Shown here: piece by piece, positions 27,544 through 36,206 of the stretch | Numbering within the stretch: position 1 is the first letter of the stretch | How the letters are laid out: each line of letters opens with the position of its first letter | Assembly: GCF_018343695.1 (NCBI RefSeq) | Contig: NZ_JAGYPJ010000001.1 | Location: 248,001-312,000, forward strand | DNA: 64,000 nucleotides | Source: Lederbergia citrisecunda | GTDB lineage: Bacteria; Bacillota; Bacilli; Bacillales; Bacillaceae_C | Direction of reading: 5' to 3' | Translations under genes and position numbers: made by a program | The notes under the pieces: model-generated | The model's database searches: none | The model's input: the letters and a program-made list of their open reading frames with translations, nothing else | Told to the model about the DNA's origin: nothing

Positions 27544-29019
27544 ATGCAAAATCCTAAGTTGAAAAAGCTGCATGATGAATGGTTAATCGAAGCAACCATT
27601 GAGGATATGCAGGATAAATTAGATTCTAGGGAAATTACATCTGTTGATCTTGTACATATGTATTTATATCGAATATCCCATTATGACAAGTCGATTAGAT
27701 CAGTATTAGAAGTAAATCCTGAAGCGCTGCACGTTGCTGCGGCATTAGATGTTGAACGAGCTCAAAAGGGTCCTAGAAGTAAGCTGCACGGAATTCCTAT
27801 ATTATTAAAGGATAATCTTGATACTGGAGATAAAATGCATACGTCTGCCGGTTCGCTTGCTCTTGATGGTCATTGTGCGGAGAAGGATTCGTTCGTAGCA
27901 GCTAAATTGCGTGAAGCAGGGGCCATTTTACTTGGAAAAACAAATATGACGGAATGGGCTAATTTTATGACATTTGGGATGCCTAGTGGATATAGTTCAA
28001 GAGGTGGACAGACCTTAAATCCGTACGGAGAATTTGATGTAGGGGGTTCTAGCTCTGGATCAGGAGCGGCGATTGCAGCAAACTTTGCGGCTGCATCAAT
28101 CGGAACGGAGACATCGGGATCGATTTTAAATCCATCCTTGAAAAATTCACTCGTTGGAATAAAACCAACAGTTGGGCTCGTAAGCAGAAGTGGTGTCATT
28201 CCAATTGCCCATACTCAAGATACACCAGGACCAATGGCGAGGACTGTAAAAGATGCAGCCCATGTTTTAACAGCAATTGCAGGTCTAGATGAAAAAGATC
28301 CAGCTACTTTAACAAATCCAGCAAGGAACGGAATAGATTATGCTGCTGGATTAACAGAAAAAAGTTTGAAGGGTTATCGGATTGGTATTGCTGGAAAACC
28401 TTTTTCTGAAAGAATGAATAAGCACAAAATAAAGATGATTGAAGACGCAATTCATTGCTTACGGGAGCTTGGAGCTGAAATCGTAGAAGACATCGTCATT
28501 CCCTCTGCAGAAGAAAAATGGGGTTATGAAATATTACTTTACGAGTTTAAACCAGACTTGAATACATATTTAAGTTCAACAGCACCTAACAATAAAATTC
28601 GTTCACTGGCCGATGTCATTGCCTTCAATTACAAGCATCCGAAGGCAATGCTAAAATACGGACAAAAACTGTTGGTCGCTTCTGAAGATACGAGCGGCAC
28701 TCTATTAGAAAAAGAATATATTGAAGCATTGGAAAAAGACCAATACTTATCACGAGATCAAGGAATTGACTTTGCCTTAAAACAAAATAACTTAGATGCA
28801 ATCTTCTTCGGAGGAGATAGAGGCTCTGAAATAGCCGCAAAAGCAGGTTATCCTACAGTCATCGTACCTACTGGATATACTCCAAATGGAGAACCGTTTG
28901 GTGTGTCTTTTACAGGTACTGCATATAGTGAGGAGATTTTACTAAAAATTTCTTACGCTTTCGAACAGACCAATAAACATCGGAAGGCTCCTGTTTTGAA
29001 AGAAGATAGTGATAAATAA
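27544..29019 (+). CDS. Amidase (amidase-signature family)
   Basis: 491 residues. The Ser-cisSer-Lys catalytic set is visible: Lys in 'GIPILLKDNLDT', and the glycine/serine-rich signature 'GGSSSGSGAAIAANFAAASIGTETSGSIL' region, read here as GGSSSGSGAA then GTETSGSIL. The SIL nucleophile segment and 'GIKPTVGLVSRSG' agree with the family. It hydrolyses an amide of unknown structure in the cytoplasm, as no signal peptide is present. It differs from GatA in context, having no gatC or gatB. The ATG is 3 bp behind the MFS gene, so it is part of the FAD oxidase operon. Confidence 0.88.
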   Translation: MQNPKLKKLHDEWLIEATIEDMQDKLDSREITSVDLVHMYLYRISHYDKSIRSVLEVNPEALHVAAALDVERAQKGPRSKLHGIPILLKDNLDTGDKMHTSAGSLALDGHCAEKDSFVAAKLREAGAILLGKTNMTEWANFMTFGMPSGYSSRGGQTLNPYGEFDVGGSSSGSGAAIAANFAAASIGTETSGSILNPSLKNSLVGIKPTVGLVSRSGVIPIAHTQDTPGPMARTVKDAAHVLTAIAGLDEKDPATLTNPARNGIDYAAGLTEKSLKGYRIGIAGKPFSERMNKHKIKMIEDAIHCLRELGAEIVEDIVIPSAEEKWGYEILLYEFKPDLNTYLSSTAPNNKIRSLADVIAFNYKHPKAMLKYGQKLLVASEDTSGTLLEKEYIEALEKDQYLSRDQGIDFALKQNNLDAIFFGGDRGSEIAAKAGYPTVIVPTGYTPNGEPFGVSFTGTAYSEEILLKISYAFEQTNKHRKAPVLKEDSDK

Positions 29020-29083
29020 GGACAAATAAACAATAAGATGAGTAGAAACAAGCAAATCATTAAGTGTAAAAGTAACAAGGATT

Positions 29084-29116
29084 AATCGGGGCTGCCTTTT
29101 GAGTAGCCCCTTATTA
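29084..29116 (+). terminator. Terminator after the amidase gene
   Basis: GGGGCT pairs with AGCCCC around an 11-nt loop, and an AT-rich tract follows. Confidence 0.6.
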
Positions 29117-29177
29117 AATATTTTTACATTAAAACTCACAATGTGGCATTTTAACTCTCAGGCATAGGAGGGATACC

Positions 29178-30293
29178 ATGAAAGACCTAAGAATAGAGCA
29201 ACTTGCTAGGAATGTTGCTACATATTCTGTAAATCTCCAAAAGGGAGAAAAATTGTTAATTGAGGTAGAAGGACATGATAGCGTATTGGCTAAAGCTATT
29301 ATGTTAGAAGCTTATAATGTAGGCGCCTATCCTTTTGTAATATTCACGGATAAGGATATTCTTCGAACACAATTGATAAATAGTTCACTAGAACAATTAG
29401 AACGATTAGCCTCATATGATTTTGTCCGTATGAATGATATGGATGCATATGTGCTAATTAGAGCAGATGCCAACGAAAGTGAACTGTCTGATGTTCCTTC
29501 AGAAAAAATCGATCAATATTGGAAGGTCTATTATCATCATGTCCATGAACCTCGATGGGCAAAAACTAAATGGTGTATTTTGAGTTACCCTACCCCTGCT
29601 GCAGCACAACGCGCTATGATGTCAACGGAAAAATTTGAGGATTTTTACTTTAGCGTATGTAATCTAGACTATTCGAAATTATCCGAGCAAATGGATGTTT
29701 TGGTTAATCTTTTAAGCAAAACTGATAAAGTGAGAATTAAGGGAGAAGGGACTGATTTGACGATGTCCATTAAAGGAATGCCCGTCAGAAAAGATGCCGG
29801 GCTGCAAAATCTTCCTGACGGTGAAGTTTATTGTGTCCCAATCAAGCATTCTCTTAATGGAATGATATCATTTAATAGTCCTGTTAATTTTAGAGGGACT
29901 ACATTTGATAATATCGTATTAACATTTGAACATGGAAAAATAATTGAGGCAAAAGCAAATAATACGGCAAAGTTTTTGGAGATTTTAGAAATAGATGAAG
30001 GTGCTAGATATATAGGTGAATTTGGTATTGGTCTAAACCCAAATATATCAGAGCCAATTAACGATATTCTATTTGATGAAAAAATTTGGGGGAGTATTCA
30101 TTTGGCAATTGGTAGTGCCCCTGTTCAATGTAAGGATTCAAATCTGTCTTCTATCCATTTGGATATTGTATATATTCAACGTGCAGATTACGGCGGTGGG
30201 CAAATATGGCTAGATGATGTCTTGATAAGAGAAAACGGTTACTTTGTTACTAAAGAACTTGAAATATTAAACCCTAACACAACAAAAATATAA
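29178..30293 (+). CDS. M29-family aminopeptidase
   Basis: 371 residues. The C-terminal half carries the likely metal ligands of the AmpS/PepS family: Glu in 'LPDGEVYCVP', Glu in 'YIGEFGIGLNP', His in 'GSIHLAIG' and His/Asp in 'SSIHLDIV'. The N-terminal 'RNVATYSVNLQKGEKLLIEVEG' is also typical. It is a cytoplasmic dinuclear-metal exopeptidase. The SD TAGGAGGGA precedes the ATG. The length is slightly under the usual 410 residues. It stands alone between terminators. Confidence 0.88.
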   Translation: MKDLRIEQLARNVATYSVNLQKGEKLLIEVEGHDSVLAKAIMLEAYNVGAYPFVIFTDKDILRTQLINSSLEQLERLASYDFVRMNDMDAYVLIRADANESELSDVPSEKIDQYWKVYYHHVHEPRWAKTKWCILSYPTPAAAQRAMMSTEKFEDFYFSVCNLDYSKLSEQMDVLVNLLSKTDKVRIKGEGTDLTMSIKGMPVRKDAGLQNLPDGEVYCVPIKHSLNGMISFNSPVNFRGTTFDNIVLTFEHGKIIEAKANNTAKFLEILEIDEGARYIGEFGIGLNPNISEPINDILFDEKIWGSIHLAIGSAPVQCKDSNLSSIHLDIVYIQRADYGGGQIWLDDVLIRENGYFVTKELEILNPNTTKI

Positions 30294-30517
30294 AAACACA
30301 GTAATCTGAATAGGCTGATATTATTTAACCTTGTAGGGCTAGGAAAATCGGTTCAAAGGCGTGACGAAAAAAAACCTCGTTGTTCTAGACCAAATCAAGC
30401 ACCGAAATAACGACAATACTGTTTCTACGATGATTGTTGAAAGTTGACTGTTCTCAATACATACAACCTATGAATAACTTTATTTATCAGAATTTTTCCA
30501 TTATATAATAGACTTGA

Positions 30518-30970
30518 AGTGTTGATTATAAAGGATTTTTACATAAATATAGTTCACTAGTAGAAAATAAAAATTTATATATATTGGGGTATTGTGCACA
30601 TTTAATTGCGGATGATATATGGCTAAGAGGTTTTAATCTTTCTTGGTTAAAGAACAGAATGGATGCTGATGAAGGATTATATAAGTTATACCATAATGAT
30701 TTTCGATTACTAAATGGAAAATTATTAGAACACTATGGTTTTACAAATGAATTGAGAAAAACGTTTAGTCATTTTCCTGCAATCTTAGATTTAGATGAGG
30801 TTAAGTCCAAAGACGTTGAAAAACTCGTTCCTTATGTATTAGGTGATATGGAGTACGATAAGGAAATTTTAAATGAAAAACTTAATGTTTTTACGTTTAA
30901 TCAAATAGTTGGTTATATAGAGACATCCGTTAATGTGGGGTTATTGAAAATAAAGCCTATACTTACTTAA
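30518..30970 (+). pseudogene. N-terminally truncated zinc-dependent phospholipase C-like protein
   Basis: The open frame runs from a stop at 30515 to 30970 and reads ...LVENKNLYILGYCAHL, then IADDIWLRGFN. There is no SD or ATG; the only candidate start is TTG 30584, in the middle of a conserved-looking stretch. 'LGYCAHLIADDIW' resembles the second metal-binding helix of small bacterial zinc-dependent phospholipase C-like proteins, whose first half (with the initial His residues) is missing here. The family assignment is tentative. The gap 30294-30517 shows no homologous first half that I can recognise. Confidence 0.45.
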
Positions 30971-30997
30971 TACATTTTAAAAATAACATAATGAAAC

Positions 30998-31030
30998 AAG
31001 GGAACTCACAAGACAGTATCGAGTTCCCTT
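30998..31030. terminator. Convergent terminator
   Basis: AAGGGAACTC pairs perfectly with GAGTTCCCTT, with T-rich tails on both strands. It lies between the truncated ORF and the MBL-fold gene. Confidence 0.75.
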
Positions 31031-31054
31031 TTATTATGTAAAAAAGCAACAAGG

Positions 31055-31966
31055 TTATAGCTTAATCGTCTCTCCAATTTTTATGACCTTTAATCGATCC
31101 TTGTCTAATTCACGTTTATCCCATTCACTATACATTCGATCCAGTGCTTCCTTCGGAGTATCGTCAGCAAGACGGTAAGCACCATAATGCATCGGTATCA
31201 TGAAATTAGCTCCAGTATCTAAAAAAGCCTTCACAGCTTCTTCAGGATTTACATGTTGGCTCGACATAAACCATTCAGGTTCATAAGCACCAATCGGCAT
31301 AAGGCAGAAATCGATAGAATATCTCTTACCAACCTCTAGAAATCCTTTGAAATAGCCACTATCCCCTGCAAAATAAATACAATGATTGGCACAACTTATG
31401 ACCCAACCACCCCAGTGTGATCGATTAGTATCTGTTAACGTTCTTTTTGTCCAATGTTGCGCTGGGGTAAATGTAAAATGTAAGTTTCCAATATTTTTAC
31501 CGTCCCACCAACTAAATTCGGTTACATTTTGGAACCCTTTTTTCATAAACCATTTTCCGAGTCCAATTGGAACTAAATAAGTAGGATTTCCTTTTAATTT
31601 TTTTATAGAAGAATAATGCAAATGATCATAGTGACTGTGTGAGATAAGTACAAAGTCTATGGGCGGCAAATCATTAATATCGAGACCAGGTGGCGAAAGC
31701 CGTTTGTCCATACCCAGTTGCTTAGCCCAAACAGGGTCGGTCAATATATTTTTTCCATTCAATTGGATTAGAAAAGTAGAGTGACCGATCCAAGTAATTG
31801 TTGCTCCGGATTTATTTAATTGTAAAAAACGCACCTCTGGATTTACAGAAGGAACTTGAAATGACAAATCTTTTTTCTTGCTTTTTCTTTCTTTTCTCCA
31901 ATTACGCAAATCCTTAAATGTTTTAGCAGTAGAAACATTATCTAAGTTTTCATAACGGTTTTTCAT
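31055..31966 (-). CDS. MBL-fold hydrolase, NAPE-PLD-like
   Basis: 303 residues. The metallo-beta-lactamase core shows 'ITWIGHSTFLIQLNGKNILTDPVW', the metal motif SHSHYDHLH, 'TFTPAQHWTKR', 'CIYFAGDSGYFKGF' and 'MIPMHYGAYRL'. This arrangement is that of the NAPE-phospholipase D-like branch of bacterial MBL proteins (phospho-diester hydrolases). ATG 31966 follows GAGGAAG; an in-frame GTG at 31978 would include the SD. No signal peptide is present. The physiological substrate is unknown. Confidence 0.87.
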   Translation of the reverse strand: MKNRYENLDNVSTAKTFKDLRNWRKERKSKKKDLSFQVPSVNPEVRFLQLNKSGATITWIGHSTFLIQLNGKNILTDPVWAKQLGMDKRLSPPGLDINDLPPIDFVLISHSHYDHLHYSSIKKLKGNPTYLVPIGLGKWFMKKGFQNVTEFSWWDGKNIGNLHFTFTPAQHWTKRTLTDTNRSHWGGWVISCANHCIYFAGDSGYFKGFLEVGKRYSIDFCLMPIGAYEPEWFMSSQHVNPEEAVKAFLDTGANFMIPMHYGAYRLADDTPKEALDRMYSEWDKRELDKDRLKVIKIGETIKL

Positions 31967-32090
31967 GCTCTTCCTCACAATATATGGTATATTCTCTAGT
32001 TTACCATTTGGTAAGGAACAGGAAATAGTTTTTCTTCAGGGCGTAGATTGTAGTATGATAAAATTTATAACGTAAAAGTGAGGAAACGTC

Positions 32091-33242
32091 ATGAATATAT
32101 TATCTAATTTGAAACCGACTCTTCAAAAAATCTGGGAAGAATCCAATTTTAAAAATCCAACTAAAATACAAGAAAATGCTATTCCAGCTATATTAGAAGG
32201 AAAAGATCTGATTGCAGAATCTCCTACTGGTACGGGAAAAACAGTAGCGTATTTATTGCCGATCTTAGAAAAAATAAATGAGGAACATAGCGGATTACAG
32301 GCTGTCATTTTAGCCCCTTCCCGTGAATTGGTCATGCAAATATATCAAGAAGTACAAAAATGGAAGGTTGGAACACATATTAAAAGCACCTCATTAGTAG
32401 GTGGAGCGAACATAAAACGACAACTCGATAGGTTGAAAGAAAGACCTCAGATTGTTGTGGGAACACCGGGAAGAATTTTAGAATTAATTAAAATGAAAAA
32501 ACTAAAAATGCATGAAGTTAAGACCGTTGTACTTGATGAAGGGGACCAATTATTAAATAAAGAACATCTGGATTCGGTGAGAAACATTGTAAAATCTACA
32601 ATGAATGATAGGCAACTCTTAATGTTTTCCGCGACTAAATTGGAGGACCCTGATCAAGTTACGGCAATGATTGGAAGAAAGCCTGAAATTATTAGTATAA
32701 AAAGAACGGAAAATAATTCGGCGAAAGTAAATCACTATTATTTACTCTGTGATCCGAGAGATAGAGCAAAACTTCTTCAAAAAATCGCTGCCATGAAAGA
32801 TGTAAAAGCACTTGTATTCGTTAGGGACGTTGGTAATATGACAGTCCTAGCTGAGAAGCTTGAATATGAAAATGTTTCCTTAGATATCCTGCATAGTGAA
32901 TTAGGAAAAAATCAGAGAGAAAAAGCAATCAAAGCGATACGAAACGCTGAAGTAAATTTATTGCTTGCAACTGATGTTGCTGCCAGAGGACTTGATATAG
33001 AAGGCTTAACTCATGTAATTCATTATGACTTTCCAAATGATATTGATCAATATGTCCATCGCTCAGGAAGAACAGGGAGGATGGGAGCTGCCGGAACAGT
33101 AGTGTCATTCGTGACTCCGAGGGATGAAAGGGAGCTAAAAAAATATGGAAAGATATTAAAATTATCGATTCAACCACGAAGAATTTTTAAAGGGCAGTTC
33201 GTAGAGCTAAACAATAAAAATGTAAAACAAGAGAGAAAATAA
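32091..33242 (+). CDS. DEAD-box RNA helicase (YfmL-like)
   Basis: 383 residues, only the two RecA-like domains with no C-terminal RNA-binding extension. Q-motif 'FKNPTKIQENAIP', motif I SPTGTGKT, Ia 'APSRELVMQ', 'VGTPGRIL', motif II DEGD (not DEAD), SAT, and motif VI 'YVHRSGRTGRMG' are present. The size and architecture match B. subtilis YfmL, implicated in ribosome assembly. The A-to-G change in motif II is unusual but keeps the catalytic D-E-x-D residues. A single gene followed by a strong terminator. Confidence 0.88.
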   Translation: MNILSNLKPTLQKIWEESNFKNPTKIQENAIPAILEGKDLIAESPTGTGKTVAYLLPILEKINEEHSGLQAVILAPSRELVMQIYQEVQKWKVGTHIKSTSLVGGANIKRQLDRLKERPQIVVGTPGRILELIKMKKLKMHEVKTVVLDEGDQLLNKEHLDSVRNIVKSTMNDRQLLMFSATKLEDPDQVTAMIGRKPEIISIKRTENNSAKVNHYYLLCDPRDRAKLLQKIAAMKDVKALVFVRDVGNMTVLAEKLEYENVSLDILHSELGKNQREKAIKAIRNAEVNLLLATDVAARGLDIEGLTHVIHYDFPNDIDQYVHRSGRTGRMGAAGTVVSFVTPRDERELKKYGKILKLSIQPRRIFKGQFVELNNKNVKQERK

Positions 33243-33250
33243 TTTTTTTT

Positions 33251-33280
33251 AACCCGCGTTCTTTTGTGACGCGGGTTTTT
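33251..33280 (+). terminator. Helicase gene terminator
   Basis: AACCCGCGT pairs perfectly with ACGCGGGTT, followed by TTTTT. Confidence 0.85.
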
Positions 33281-33308
33281 AGCATCTACGCTGGATTACA
33301 ATAAATAA

Positions 33309-33644
33309 TCTCAAGATAAGCTTCGAATTGGAAGTAAACCTTCAGTTGTTGTTAAAGATGGGAATGGAAAGATGATGCACAATGTGGATATGGAGGGTTA
33401 TATCTATATTATTGATGAGCTAATAACTGAGTCAGATATTATCACTCACCCTAATACGACAATGGAACCAGGGGAAGAATGGCTGACTCAAAGAGAAATG
33501 CAGCTTAAAATGATATCTAATACTAAAATTACTCCGTCTGAAATTCTTTGCGAAAAAGAAATAGGTATGTTTTTAAAAAATAATAGACAAACAAGTAAGA
33601 TGAAAAGAAAAGCATGGAACATTAATTTTAACTGGTTCTGTTGA
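33309..33644 (+). pseudogene. Uncharacterised open frame, probably a gene fragment
   Basis: An open frame begins after a stop at 33306 without an SD and reads SQDKLRIGSKPSVVVKDGNG, then MMHNVDMEGYIYIIDELITE and so on. The first ATG is at 33372, inside what looks like a continuous protein-like sequence, so the true N-terminus is probably lost. I recognise no family. The last 25 residues are lysine-rich and may be out of the original frame. Confidence 0.35.
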
Positions 33645-33730
33645 TGGGGAGTTTTGTGACAAAAACACAGTATTTCGTATCAATTTTTGCAACTAAATTA
33701 ACACCAAAAATAACATTAATTCAAAAGGAA

Positions 33731-33757
33731 AAGAGCATTATTCTGATGCTCTTTTCG
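33731..33757. terminator. Terminator hairpin
   Basis: AAAAGAGCAT pairs with ATGCTCTTTT around a 7-nt loop. On the minus strand it follows the gene ending at 33761. Confidence 0.75.
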
Positions 33758-33760
33758 CAT

Positions 33761-34111
33761 TCATCTATTTTCTTCATCATACGCTAAGAATAAATCTTGT
33801 AAATCGCCATTTATAGGTTCTTTATCCCCAGTAATCTTCATTTCAATTTCTACTTGTTCACCAGGTATGGTAACAACACCATCGATAATTCCTAAAATAG
33901 TCGAAATAGCATCCACTTGAACTTGTTCAATGATTTTAAATAGTATCTTTTTGTTGTCCTCCGTAAGTTCCTCAAAAAACTTCAATGCCTCTTTCCAATA
34001 AGAATCAGTAACATCTTTCATCTCATTATTGTTAAATAATTCCTGATACGAAACAAGATTTTCTTTGATTATTGTTTGATATAATTTTTTAACAAGTTCT
34101 TCTGCTGTCAT
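33761..34111 (-). CDS. Hypothetical protein, acidic, 116 aa
   Basis: A mostly helical, acidic protein (MTAEELVKKLYQTIIKENL..., ending DLFLAYDEENR) without membrane segments. I recognise no domain. AGAGGGAG stands before the ATG and a terminator follows, so it is likely a real gene. 'GVVTIPGEQVEIEMKITGD' may form a beta-hairpin. Its function is unknown; size and composition would fit a small immunity-type or regulatory protein, but nothing in the neighbourhood supports that. Confidence 0.6.
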   Translation of the reverse strand: MTAEELVKKLYQTIIKENLVSYQELFNNNEMKDVTDSYWKEALKFFEELTEDNKKILFKIIEQVQVDAISTILGIIDGVVTIPGEQVEIEMKITGDKEPINGDLQDLFLAYDEENR

Positions 34112-34666
34112 ATTCTAACTCCCTCTTATGTACTTGTATCTATTCTAATTATACTACCTTTATTTGCATTTTTAGGGATTACTTTTAAACTTAAAAAATA
34201 GCTAAATTTTACCAGTAAATTTAGACAGTAAAATCGCAATAATATCAACTTGTTCATAAACCATTGTACAATGTTTATTTAATGCTAAAATGAGTGTTAT
34301 TTTTGGTGAAAAATCAAAAAAATGGCGGTTATATCAATAAAAAGAGACCTATTCACTTATGCGAAAAGGTCTACTATTTTAAATATTATTTTGGGTATGG
34401 CCCCCCCCTGAAGGGAACCCGTTATTTTATTAATTCGCTTCATAGTAAAAGTGCTCCTACAATAGATATTTCATAATTGTAAATGGTGTCGCTTAAGTAG
34501 TAAGAGCTACCTGTATGTATTCTATTTTCTTTATCATCTGCTCTTTTTTCTGTAATTTTAGAACATTTAAATATTTCGTTGACTTAAATGAATGTAAGTG
34601 CTATCATTACAAGGATTTTGAATAGATGGTAGTTTATTTATTTTACATATTAGGGAGGAGAGCAAA
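34112..34666. other. 555-bp gap without a supported gene
   Basis: AT-rich. A C8 run lies near 34400 inside GGTATGGCCC...GAAGGGAACCC, and a hairpin AGACCT/AGGTCT lies at about 34347-34373. A 60-codon frame (34294-34476) crosses the C-run but has no SD and no recognisable content. The run could be an eroded insertion-sequence end, but I see no partner terminus. Confidence 0.4.
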
Positions 34667-35119
34667 TTGAAAAACCTACTAGGAACAAATGTTATCACTC
34701 AAATCGGCATTCTAGTACACGACATTGAAAAAACATCACAAGTATATGCTGATTTCTTTGGAGTGGATAAACCAGAAGCAATCGTCACGGATACAATTGA
34801 AAAGGCACAAACGGAGTATAGGGGAGAGCCATCTGTTGCAAGAGCAAAACTAGCATTTTTGGATATGGGGTCTTTGCAGATTGAGTTAATAGAGCCGGAC
34901 GAGAATCCAAGCACTTGGAGAGAGCATCTTGATCAACATGGCGAAGGTGTCCATCATATCGCATTTCAAATAGAAGGGATGAAGGAAAAAATCCAAGTCT
35001 TAGAGCGGGCCAATATGCCTCTTGTTCAAAAAGGGGAATATGAGGGCGGTCGCTATGCGTATATTGATTCTGTAAAAGATTTAAAAGTGATGATCGAACT
35101 GTTGGAAAACGATAAGTAG
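34667..35119 (+). CDS. VOC-family protein (methylmalonyl-CoA epimerase-like)
   Basis: 150 residues, one glyoxalase/VOC domain of the Glyoxalase_4 type. 'ITQIGILVHDIEKTSQVYADFFGV' supplies the first metal His. 'LQIELIEP' and 'HLDQHGEGVHHIAFQIEGM' supply the next ligand regions, and 'DLKVMIELLE' the last Glu. The start is TTG 34667 with SD GGGAGGAG. Related proteins are epimerases or isomerases of small acids or sugars. It is 8 bp upstream of the ThuA-like gene, so the pair form an operon, which suggests sugar metabolism rather than methylmalonyl-CoA. Confidence 0.85.
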   Translation: MKNLLGTNVITQIGILVHDIEKTSQVYADFFGVDKPEAIVTDTIEKAQTEYRGEPSVARAKLAFLDMGSLQIELIEPDENPSTWREHLDQHGEGVHHIAFQIEGMKEKIQVLERANMPLVQKGEYEGGRYAYIDSVKDLKVMIELLENDK

Positions 35120-35127
35120 GTGAAAAA

Positions 35128-35778
35128 ATGACTAAGCGAATTATTGCAATGGTTGGTGACTTTTACCATAAAGAGGAATGGGCGGTTGCATCGCTAAACA
35201 AAGCTTTGGAAAGATTGCCTGAAGTCACAGTAGAATATGCACCAGCAGAAAATATCATCGAGCATTTACAAACTAATCCGGATGCTGTCGTTCTATTTAA
35301 AGAAAATCGGTCAAATCCTCAGGATGAAGAGATTGAAACATGGATGGATGATGAAGTAGCTACGGCTATTAGCCAATATGTTCAGGATGGCGGCGGCTGG
35401 GTTGCTTGGCACTCGGGTTTAGCATCCTATGAAAATATTGAAAAATATACTTCTATGTTGAGAGGTTACTTTGAATATCATCCTGATAAGCATCAAGTCG
35501 TTACATACAAGATGGTTGCGGGAACTGAAATAACGAGTGACGAAAGCGAATTCGAATTTCTGGATGAGCATTACTTTGTTTTTTGTGATGAAGATAATAC
35601 AAATATTTTCCTTACATCGGAATCTGTGGACGGTTCATCCATTGCAGGCTGGACTCATGAATATGGAAAGGGGCGTGTCGTCTGTTTAACACCTGCACAT
35701 TTAGAAGAAGGATTGTTGAATCAAATGTTGACTTCACTTCTTGCAAATTCAATAAAATTAAGTTGTGGCCAACAGTAA
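35128..35778 (+). CDS. ThuA-like (trehalose-utilisation family) protein
   Basis: 216 residues with a class I glutamine-amidotransferase-like fold. 'IIAMVGDFYHKEEWAVASL', 'DAVVLFKENRSNP', 'QYVQDGGGWVAWHSGLASY' and 'GRVVCLTPAHLEEGLLN' agree with the ThuA family, although the Cys nucleophile of amidotransferases is absent. ThuA proteins take part in disaccharide (3-keto-sugar) catabolism in rhizobia. Pairing with a VOC protein is compatible with keto-sugar handling, but no sugar dehydrogenase lies nearby. A terminator follows directly. Confidence 0.8.
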   Translation: MTKRIIAMVGDFYHKEEWAVASLNKALERLPEVTVEYAPAENIIEHLQTNPDAVVLFKENRSNPQDEEIETWMDDEVATAISQYVQDGGGWVAWHSGLASYENIEKYTSMLRGYFEYHPDKHQVVTYKMVAGTEITSDESEFEFLDEHYFVFCDEDNTNIFLTSESVDGSSIAGWTHEYGKGRVVCLTPAHLEEGLLNQMLTSLLANSIKLSCGQQ

Positions 35779-35784
35779 AAAAGA

Positions 35785-35814
35785 GGGAAATCGAAAATAG
35801 TAATCGATTTCCCT
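35785..35814. terminator. Convergent terminator
   Basis: GGGAAATCGA pairs perfectly with TCGATTTCCC with T/A-rich flanks on both sides. It serves the ThuA-like gene and the opposing small gene. Confidence 0.8.
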
Positions 35815-36057
35815 TTAAGCTTTTATGTACGCTAATCTCTCTCTATAATAATCTATCGTACCAAGTTCACTGTTTAAGAGAAACTCCATTTCCTCTAAAT
35901 GCTGCCTTTCTACTACGGAATCTTCCTTTGACCAAGCTACTCTGTATATAAAATAGTAATCTTTTATTTGCCTGAAAATCACATCTGAGTTGGGAAATTC
36001 ATCAAAACGAGCTTTGATATTATAATGCCTCGTATATGACCATTTCAATATTTTCAC
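35815..36057 (-). CDS. Hypothetical 80-aa protein
   Basis: A soluble, charged protein (MKILKWSYTRHYNIKARFDE..., ending YYRERLAYIKA), mostly helical in its second half. No family recognised. The start is GTG 36057 with GGTGGGA upstream. It is followed by a good terminator, so likely expressed. Function unknown. Confidence 0.55.
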   Translation of the reverse strand: MKILKWSYTRHYNIKARFDEFPNSDVIFRQIKDYYFIYRVAWSKEDSVVERQHLEEMEFLLNSELGTIDYYRERLAYIKA

Positions 36058-36206
36058 CGATTATCCCACCCTTCATACCTTTCATTATAAGTCGATATGG
36101 CTAAGATGAAAACAGATTATATATATATTTTCTTAATGGATATTGCAATCTTCGCAGATACTATTAAAATTAAGCTGATAACCTAGATTGGAAGCGAGGT
36201 TTAGTT

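Noticed and set aside
33625-33660. GGTTCTGTTG near 33634 resembling the terminal repeat of IS6-family elements
   Set aside because: Only about 10 bases match. No transposase, second end or target duplication is visible.
34294-34476. 60-codon plus-strand frame crossing a C8 run
   Set aside because: No SD, no recognisable protein pattern, and the poly-C tract inside the frame makes it unlikely to be coding. The GGCCC...GGGAACCC stretch could be an IS end, but no partner terminus or target duplication was found.
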